Positions 23,260-27,277 of a stretch of DNA of 27,277 nt are shown here, in pieces; position 1 is the first letter of the stretch; the number at the start of each line of letters is the position of its first letter. Source of the DNA: an uncultured Candidatus Saccharibacteria bacterium (GTDB lineage Bacteria > Patescibacteriota > Saccharimonadia > Saccharimonadales > Saccharimonadaceae); the NCBI GenBank assembly GCA_938043965.1, contig CALIQQ010000018.1:1-27277 (forward strand). Reading direction: 5' to 3'. A program made the translations under genes and the position numbers. A model generated the notes under the pieces. The model was not told the origin of the DNA. It saw only the letters and a list, made by a program, of their open reading frames with translations, and ran no database searches.

Positions 23260-24564
23260 ATGAAAAAAATCAATACATCCCCCATTTCCGGCATGCAAGA
23301 GCTAACTCCTCTAAAGCAAGCCCTTTTTGATCAGCTTAAGAATCAAGTACTTGGGGTGTATCATGCGCATGGCTTTTTGAATATCGAAACGCCACTGATT
23401 GATCGCACTGAAGTTTTGCTAGCGAAAGCCGGCGGAGACACGGAGAAACAGATTTATAAAGTTATAAAAACTACTGAATCTGCCGATTCGGCCGACCAGG
23501 CTCTGACATTCGATCATACTGTGCCTCTCGCACGCTATGTTGTCGAACATGAGAATGACTTAACTTTCCCATTTAAGGTTACGCAGTCTGGTAAAAGCTT
23601 TCGTGGTGAACGCGCTCAAAAAGGCCGGTTTCGTGAGTTCTATCAGCTTGATGTTGACGTGATCGGTCGCAATGAGCTTGCACTTGCCTATGATGCTGAA
23701 ATTATTAAAACTGCTTACGACGCTTTATCTACCTTTATCCGAACTCCGCTTAAAATTCGACTCTCTAACCGCAAGATCTTAAGTGGACTCTTACAGGAAT
23801 TGAGACTAGAGGAAAAGAGCACTGCTATTTTTGGCGTGATCGACCATGCCGAAAAAGTGCCAAAAGAAAAAACTCTCTCAGCCCTGGCTGAGCTTGGTCT
23901 AGTAGACAATGAAATTGATATTTTAACTCACTTTATGGCAATCAGTGGTAATCGCGAAACGGTTATCGCAGAACTCAATCAATTTGAGATTGAAAATGAG
24001 ACATTCATGCTTGGCGTATCTGAGCTAGATGTCGTCCTCGGCTTAATCGAAAAACAGGGGCTAAGGGATATTGTGATGGCAGATATGCTAATCGTGCGCG
24101 GGCTAGACTATTACACCGGCTCAGTCTTTGAGACCTTCTTGCCTGAATATCGCGAAATTGGCTCAATTTGTTCTGGTGGACGCTATGAAAATCTCACTAG
24201 CTACTATACTGACCAAAAATTCCCAGGGGTTGGCATCTCCATTGGTCTCACGCGCCTCTTTTATGTTCTTAACGAAAACAACTTACTCGAAAATGCAGCT
24301 GAAAAACCAATCGATATAGTGTTGATTCCATTCTCCGAGAAGGAATATGCTTATACTATGGCTCTAGCTGAAACCTTACGTAGTTGCGCTAAGAAAGTCG
24401 ACATTAATTTTACCGATAAGAAGATTGGTGATAAGTTTACCTACGCCGCTAAAATTGCCAACTTTGCAGCTGTAATTGGTGAAAATGAAACTCAGACGGG
24501 GAACATTGAGATTAAAAAACTAGCAACTGGCGAGAAAATTAAACTCGAAGATTATGCCAAGTAG
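23260..24564 (+). CDS. hisS: Histidyl-tRNA synthetase
   Basis: 434 residues, usual length. Class II features: SGMQELTPLKQALFDQLKNQVLGVYHAHGFLNIETPLID (motif 1 region), QSGKSFRGERAQKGRFREFYQLDVDVIG (motif 2), the histidine-binding segment VRGLDYYTGSVFE, GGRYENL, and motif 3 FPGVGISIGLTRL. A C-terminal anticodon-binding domain follows (about 345-434). It overlaps the ksgA-like gene by 11 nt. Confidence 0.97.
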   Translation: MKKINTSPISGMQELTPLKQALFDQLKNQVLGVYHAHGFLNIETPLIDRTEVLLAKAGGDTEKQIYKVIKTTESADSADQALTFDHTVPLARYVVEHENDLTFPFKVTQSGKSFRGERAQKGRFREFYQLDVDVIGRNELALAYDAEIIKTAYDALSTFIRTPLKIRLSNRKILSGLLQELRLEEKSTAIFGVIDHAEKVPKEKTLSALAELGLVDNEIDILTHFMAISGNRETVIAELNQFEIENETFMLGVSELDVVLGLIEKQGLRDIVMADMLIVRGLDYYTGSVFETFLPEYREIGSICSGGRYENLTSYYTDQKFPGVGISIGLTRLFYVLNENNLLENAAEKPIDIVLIPFSEKEYAYTMALAETLRSCAKKVDINFTDKKIGDKFTYAAKIANFAAVIGENETQTGNIEIKKLATGEKIKLEDYAK

Positions 24565-25147
24565 AAAATTTGAACTTGATCAACATTTTCTTAAATCTCC
24601 GCGCTTTGCATTGATGCTCATCGGTCATTCTAATGTCCGAAAAAATGATATTGTGGTTGAGATTGGTGCTGGCACCGGTGTTATCACTACTGCTCTTGCT
24701 AAACGCTGCAGAAAAGTTTATGCCATCGAGCCAGACCCTGAGACGGCAGACAGACTCCGCGCTAATCTTGCTCGGTATAAAATTGAGAATGTGGTTGTTC
24801 TCGAACAAGATTTTCGCACGGTTGAATTTCCGTCTGAACCCTTTAAAGTTTTTTCTAACCCACCATTTCGTTTTAGTGCTGAAATTTTTTATAAACTGCT
24901 GGGCCTAGCTAATGAAAACGGCGATATTATCCAAAACGGTGCTAAAAATCCACCGAAATCCATTTATCTAATCTTGCAGAAGAACCTCGCTTTAAAATTA
25001 ATCCCTACCGACCGTCATTATACGTCGAAGCTCGGAAAAATTCTCCAGTCTAATTACGATGCAAAAATTCGTTTGCCACTGAAGCGCACCGATTTTACTC
25101 CTCCGCCAGCAGTCGATACTGTACTATTTGAAGCTAAACTCAAATAA
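24554..25147 (+). CDS. Short KsgA/Erm-family rRNA adenine dimethyltransferase
   Basis: 197 residues. The SAM methylase core is clear: QHFLKSPRFA, motif I VEIGAGTG (35-42), motif II AIEPDP, LEQDFRT, motif IV SNPPF (101-105), and FTPPPAVDT near the end as in KsgA and Erm. The C-terminal helical domain of KsgA (usually about 270 residues in total) is missing. Motif IV is NPPF instead of the KsgA NLPY or the Erm N(I/L)P(Y/F). It may be the reduced KsgA that dimethylates helix 45 of 16S rRNA, or an Erm-like 23S methylase. The start overlaps hisS by 11 nt, so it is the second gene of that operon. Confidence 0.75.
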   Translation: MPSRKFELDQHFLKSPRFALMLIGHSNVRKNDIVVEIGAGTGVITTALAKRCRKVYAIEPDPETADRLRANLARYKIENVVVLEQDFRTVEFPSEPFKVFSNPPFRFSAEIFYKLLGLANENGDIIQNGAKNPPKSIYLILQKNLALKLIPTDRHYTSKLGKILQSNYDAKIRLPLKRTDFTPPPAVDTVLFEAKLK

Positions 25148-25156
25148 TAGCTAGGT

Positions 25157-25900
25157 CTATTTTGTTCTTAGCCCAGCGTCAAGGTAGTAGCGCTTGATTT
25201 CTTCAAAACCCCAGCTCTTGTCGAATCCAGATGTTTCGAACTTCCCAAACTTAAAATATGGCATTCCGCCGGAATTGGATTTTTGCATAATTTGTGCGGT
25301 CTTCTTCGTGTTTTCGCGCACCTTATCAAGCATCTTGTGCTCCCTGTAGCACTCCCTAAATGAATCGCCAAGTCCAATTTCTTGACCAATTTTTAGCCAG
25401 TAATCGGCATCCATATGAGTTATTCCCGGCGCGCCTTTAGCGTTAGCGATTCCTCTCGAGTGATAATCCTCGTCAAGTGAACGCATCGCCTTGTGGTAAT
25501 AGTCCCAGAATCGATTTTCCTCAGTCGCACATAGTGTCGCCTCAGCAGCCTGCTCGGACTTTGCTCCTGCCTCGCCATACTCGTTTAGAAAATCCGTTAC
25601 GCGCACCTCGAACACAATGTCATTTTCCGCCAAATACTTCTCGAATTCCGCTTGTTTGCTCATCAAAGCTCTTGAAAAATAGTCGCAGTACGGACACATA
25701 ATATCAGTGGTCATTACGTAGTGATTTTTAGCTTTGACATTTCCAATCGTAGTTCGTTCGTCCCAGATTGCTCCGAGATCAGCTTCCTTTGGTGTGCCAA
25801 GCATCATTGCTGCGATAATCCCACCAATAATCAGAGTCATCACTGCCATTCGCACCCATGCCCCTTTTTTATTTATTGTCACATAGTCGGAATCGTTCAT
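25157..25900 (-). CDS. Membrane-anchored DsbA-like thiol oxidoreductase
   Basis: 247 residues. One N-terminal membrane anchor (about 16-34) is followed by a thioredoxin-fold domain with an inserted helical region. The active site is MC69PYC72 and the cis-proline loop is GGMP214YF, both typical of the DsbA/DsbG-like family (Thioredoxin_4). Two extra cysteines (C124, C184) could form a structural disulfide. It should form or exchange disulfides in exported proteins, such as the cysteine-containing FISUMP proteins (inference). The ATG overlaps the upstream stop as ATGA, with AGGAAG before it, so it is coupled to the membrane protein upstream. Confidence 0.88.
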   Translation of the reverse strand: MNDSDYVTINKKGAWVRMAVMTLIIGGIIAAMMLGTPKEADLGAIWDERTTIGNVKAKNHYVMTTDIMCPYCDYFSRALMSKQAEFEKYLAENDIVFEVRVTDFLNEYGEAGAKSEQAAEATLCATEENRFWDYYHKAMRSLDEDYHSRGIANAKGAPGITHMDADYWLKIGQEIGLGDSFRECYREHKMLDKVRENTKKTAQIMQKSNSGGMPYFKFGKFETSGFDKSWGFEEIKRYYLDAGLRTK

Positions 25901-26508
25901 TTTCTTCCTTTCTTTTTAGTAAATTCCTCTGATTTTATAATTGCATATGTTTCGAATCCCACCTTCTTAAAGACGATCAACGCTAGTACTATTGACGCAA
26001 TGGTTAATCCCCAACTCATCGCTCCTGCCATTGCCATTCCCGATGAGCCCAGAATTGAGATAATAATCGGTGTTAACACTGTCGTGCCGCAGGTCGGGCA
26101 GCCTGAACCTAGTACGATTAGTCCAGTAATAATACCTGCGTTTTGTAGGTCAGCCGTATCTCTACGGTATTTTAAAACGAAAGAGACTAATCCAATCATC
26201 GTTGCCTGTAAAATAGTTACTGCAAAAATAAAGAGAAAGTCATCAAGGTTGCGATTTACTCCAAAAGTTCCCAAAAAAGCCTTGGCTAAAATCTCCAATT
26301 TCGTCCTAAAATCAGCGCTCCTTAAAATATCGAAAGTCGCGCCACCCGAAGCTAAGAGATTTAGTAAAGTTCCAAAAAATAAAAAAGCAATTCCAAACGA
26401 TAGAATAAAACGCTTTTTTCTAGTAGCTAAAAAAGCACCATAGACCGCTAGCTTTAGTTCGTCCGCCCACTTTTTAGTTTTCGTAAAAAATTTTTTACCT
26501 CCACGCAT
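25897..26508 (-). CDS. Polytopic membrane protein with a CPTC motif, possible redox partner of the DsbA-like protein
   Basis: 203 residues from the ATG at 26508, with about four membrane segments (near 34-53, 91-112, 124-150 and 155-181). A GSGC137PTC140GTTVLTP motif lies in or beside a membrane segment. I do not recognise the family; it is neither VKOR nor DsbB by motif. A membrane CxxC next to a DsbA-like protein in a 4-nt overlapping operon suggests it re-oxidises or reduces that protein (inference). The ATG at 26508 is preferred to the longer GTG frame at 26532 because TATACT ends exactly 6 nt before it and would otherwise be inside the gene. Its stop, TGA, is one of the few in the window. 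Confidence 0.8.
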   Translation of the reverse strand: MRGGKKFFTKTKKWADELKLAVYGAFLATRKKRFILSFGIAFLFFGTLLNLLASGGATFDILRSADFRTKLEILAKAFLGTFGVNRNLDDFLFIFAVTILQATMIGLVSFVLKYRRDTADLQNAGIITGLIVLGSGCPTCGTTVLTPIIISILGSSGMAMAGAMSWGLTIASIVLALIVFKKVGFETYAIIKSEEFTKKKGRK

Positions 26509-26514
26509 ACCCCT

Positions 26515-26523
26515 AGTATAGCA
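26515..26523 (-). promoter_or_regulatory. Extended -10 promoter of the redox operon
   Basis: On the minus strand this is TGC-TATACT, ending 6 nt before the ATG at 26508. A leaderless mRNA is predicted. Confidence 0.65.
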
Positions 26524-26532
26524 TATAGTCAC

Positions 26533-26665
26533 ATAAGAACGCTAGTTTATAGAAGACAGGCACTGACTCCATCCAATCTGAATGACCCCAGTAAAACCGA
26601 ACAAATAAACTCAAATCCGAACGATAAATAATCAAACAATAACATAAAAAATATAAAAATCAAGG
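26533..26665. other. Non-coding stretch with no clear feature
   Basis: AT-rich sequence between the redox-operon promoter and the promoter of the candidate structured RNA. No reading frame, hairpin or repeat worth naming is seen. Confidence 0.4.
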
Positions 26666-26693
26666 TTGACAGCCAAAATCCTCGTGGTAAAAT
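26666..26693 (+). promoter_or_regulatory. Strong promoter of the candidate structured RNA
   Basis: Consensus -35 TTGACA at 26666-26671, a 16-nt spacer, and an extended -10 TGG-TAAAAT at 26685-26693. It is the only perfect TTGACA promoter I found in the window. The start is predicted near 26700. Confidence 0.75.
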
Positions 26694-26698
26694 TAAGT

Positions 26699-26850
26699 TA
26701 AGATTTGAGCAAAAGTTGAGAGATGCTCGAATCTATACAATTTGGGTGGAGTGTGAAGTTTGTTTGGCTATATTTGTTTTAGCCGACCACCTAGAATTAC
26801 TCTAGAAAATAAAAATACGCCGCTTCTTCTGTGGCGTATTTTATTTTTTT
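26699..26850 (+). ncRNA. Candidate ~150-nt structured non-coding RNA, identity unknown
   Basis: Between a TTGACA promoter and a terminator there is no credible coding frame, but there are three consecutive helices. P1: AGATTTGAGC (26701-26710) with GCTCGAATCT (26725-26734), 10 bp including one G-U. P2: 26741-26749 with 26787-26795, 9 bp with two G-U pairs, core GGTGG/CCACC. P2 encloses a second helix (26764-26770 with 26780-26786, core GGCTA/TAGCC) stacked directly on its 3' side, with a 14-nt bulge on the 5' side. P3 is the terminator. Motifs of SRP RNA, tmRNA and RNase P RNA are not seen. It precedes the tRNA-Cys/tRNA-Leu pair, which has its own -10 box. Paralogues or covariation cannot be tested here. 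Confidence 0.55.
26812..26850 (+). terminator. Terminator of the candidate RNA
   Basis: 10-bp stem AAAATACGCC/GGCGTATTTT (26812-26821 with 26833-26842) with an 11-nt loop, followed by ATTTTTTT. Confidence 0.85.
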
Positions 26851-26851
26851 A

Positions 26852-26860
26852 TGCTAAAAT
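26852..26860 (+). promoter_or_regulatory. Extended -10 promoter of the tRNA-Cys/tRNA-Leu unit
   Basis: TGC-TAAAAT ending 8 nt before tRNA-Cys, directly after the T-tract of the preceding terminator. Confidence 0.55.
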
Positions 26861-26868
26861 TGTCTCAT

Positions 26869-26942
26869 GGCGCTGTGGCGGAGTGGTTACGCAGAGGTCT
26901 GCAAAACCTTGTACACCGGTTCAATTCCGGTCGGCGCCTCCA
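26869..26942 (+). tRNA. tRNA-Cys (GCA)
   Basis: Acceptor GGCGCTG pairs with CGGCGCC (one T-G pair). The anticodon loop CTGCAAA reads GCA. The T-arm is ACCGG-TTCAATT-CCGGT. The discriminator is T, the identity base of tRNA-Cys, and CCA is encoded. Confidence 0.96.
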
Positions 26943-26947
26943 CAAAA

Positions 26948-27032
26948 GCCCGAATGGCGGAATTGGTATACGCGTTCGACTTAAAATCGAATGGAGAAAT
27001 CCATATGGGTTCAAGTCCCATTTCGGGCACCA
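26948..27032 (+). tRNA. tRNA-Leu (TAA)
   Basis: An 85-nt class II tRNA. Acceptor GCCCGAA pairs with TTCGGGC. The anticodon stem is TTCGA/TCGAA with loop CTTAAAA, reading TAA. The long variable arm is TGG-AGAAAT-CCA, the discriminator is A and CCA is encoded. It lies 5 nt after tRNA-Cys, so the two are co-transcribed. Confidence 0.96.
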
Positions 27033-27039
27033 CAAAAAA

Positions 27040-27066
27040 ATGACTTAATCCTAAGTCATATTTTTT
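27040..27066 (+). terminator. Terminator after tRNA-Leu
   Basis: Perfect 8-bp stem ATGACTTA/TAAGTCAT with loop ATCC, then A and TTTTTT. Confidence 0.85.
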
Positions 27067-27103
27067 ATGAAAAGTTTCCCTTGTCTAATTTATCAAAATC
27101 AAT

Positions 27104-27114
27104 TAAAATATAAC
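27104..27114 (+). promoter_or_regulatory. Possible -10 region of the gene at 27120
   Basis: Overlapping TAAAAT (27104-27109) and TATAAC (27109-27114) boxes end 10 and 5 nt before the ATG at 27120, in line with the short-leader pattern of other genes here. There is no SD. Confidence 0.4.
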
Positions 27115-27119
27115 TACTT

Positions 27120-27277
27120 ATGCATAATTATTTTAGTAGGTTATTTCTTAAGTTAAAGAATAAATCTAAAAAGACCTCTAGTCTTGCTAACTTCAATCTT
27201 ATTAGAAAAAGTTCAATAGGTTCACTAAATAATTCTGTTTTTAACCTAAAACACCGTTCCAATATATATATATATAT
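27120..27277 (+). CDS. Start of an unrecognised gene, cut by window edge
   Basis: ATG at 27120 opens a frame with no stop to the last base (52 codons). The visible residues are basic and rich in Ser, Asn, Lys and Leu (MHNYFSRLFLKLKNKSKKTS...). No motif is recognised. Support comes from the open frame in AT-rich DNA and the -10-like boxes just upstream. The final (AT)n run is inside the frame and may be a contig-end artefact. Confidence 0.4.
   Translation, partial: MHNYFSRLFLKLKNKSKKTSSLANFNLIRKSSIGSLNNSVFNLKHRSNIYIY

Noticed and set aside
25721..26443. 240-codon plus-strand frame across the redox operon
   Set aside because: It is antisense to two genes with clear motifs and membrane segments; its own product has no motif.
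26509..26532. GTG at 26532 as start of the CPTC membrane protein
   Set aside because: The codons between cover an extended -10 box (TGC-TATACT) that ends 6 nt before ATG 26508, so the longer start would require transcription from further upstream, for which no box is seen.
26699..26850. Candidate RNA as SRP RNA, tmRNA or RNase P RNA
   Set aside because: No GGAA-capped SRP helix with AGCAGCC, no tmRNA tRNA-like ends or tag frame, and no conserved RNase P core sequences are present; the size does not fit tmRNA or RNase P either.
26760..27048. Frames of 65-74 codons over the tRNA-Cys/tRNA-Leu region
   Set aside because: They run through tRNA genes and a terminator; the translation is just tRNA sequence read as codons.
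1..27277. UGA recoding as in Absconditabacteria/Gracilibacteria
   Set aside because: All recognised genes read through without UGA as sense, and TGA serves as the stop of the CPTC membrane protein gene.
1..27277. CRISPR arrays, insertion sequences, prophage or integrase genes
   Set aside because: No spaced direct repeats, transposase or integrase motifs, or flanking terminal repeats were found. The only tandem array is the in-frame 24-bp repeat at 5612.

Overview
The window looks like a piece of a small, moderately AT-rich bacterial genome from the Candidate Phyla Radiation, most likely a Saccharibacteria (TM7) relative. This is inferred from gene content: FISUMP-domain surface proteins, a compact MetRS, a short KsgA-like methylase, a PfkB-like/class I aldolase fusion, a flippase-like membrane protein, and many small membrane-anchored proteins of unknown function. 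There is no 16S gene to confirm it. UGA occurs as a stop and the reading frames do not need it as a sense codon, which argues against the UGA-Gly lineages (Absconditabacteria, Gracilibacteria). Genes are tightly packed, often overlapping by 4, 8 or 11 nt, and all four tRNAs carry an encoded CCA.

Layout. (1) 1-1532: 3' part of a large surface protein with an InlB-type repeat and two FISUMP domains. (2) 1638-4103: ABC exporter operon (ATPase, permease) ending in a membrane-anchored thioredoxin-like protein. (3) 4105-6433: metG, divergent from a membrane-anchored protein with a 24-bp tandem repeat. (4) 6434-7271: tRNA-Asn, a candidate ~54-nt RNA, a MazF-like fragment and a structured leader. (5) 7272-11536: CYTH protein, uvrA, and rplY with its own promoter inside the uvrA end. 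(6) 11664-13010: a second, secreted FISUMP protein. (7) 13051-16448, minus strand: PfkB-like/aldolase fusion, rpmA and a Trm11-like RNA methyltransferase. (8) 16488-21606, plus strand: flippase-like protein, xseA, xseB, a membrane-anchored protein, a sensorless histidine kinase, a single-domain response regulator and recO. (9) 21642-25147: glyS, tRNA-Phe, hisS and a short ksgA-like gene. (10) 25157-26508, minus strand: a DsbA-like protein co-transcribed with a membrane protein carrying a CPTC motif. (11) 26666-27277: a strong promoter and a candidate ~150-nt structured RNA, tRNA-Cys, tRNA-Leu and the start of an unrecognised gene.

The most striking pattern is regulatory. At many first genes of transcription units, an extended -10 box (TGnTATAAT or close) ends 6 nt (five genes) or 9 nt (three genes) before the ATG, which predicts leaderless or nearly leaderless mRNAs. 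Genes inside operons, and a few first genes (metG, CYTH, uvrA, rplY, glyS), keep Shine-Dalgarno sequences. This pattern corrects several gene starts (16488, 26508). Other points to check are the candidate RNAs at 26699-26850 and 6824-6877, the loss of the GAGD kinase motif in the aldolase fusion, the DsbA/CPTC membrane pair, and FISUMP paralogues that share identical DNA.
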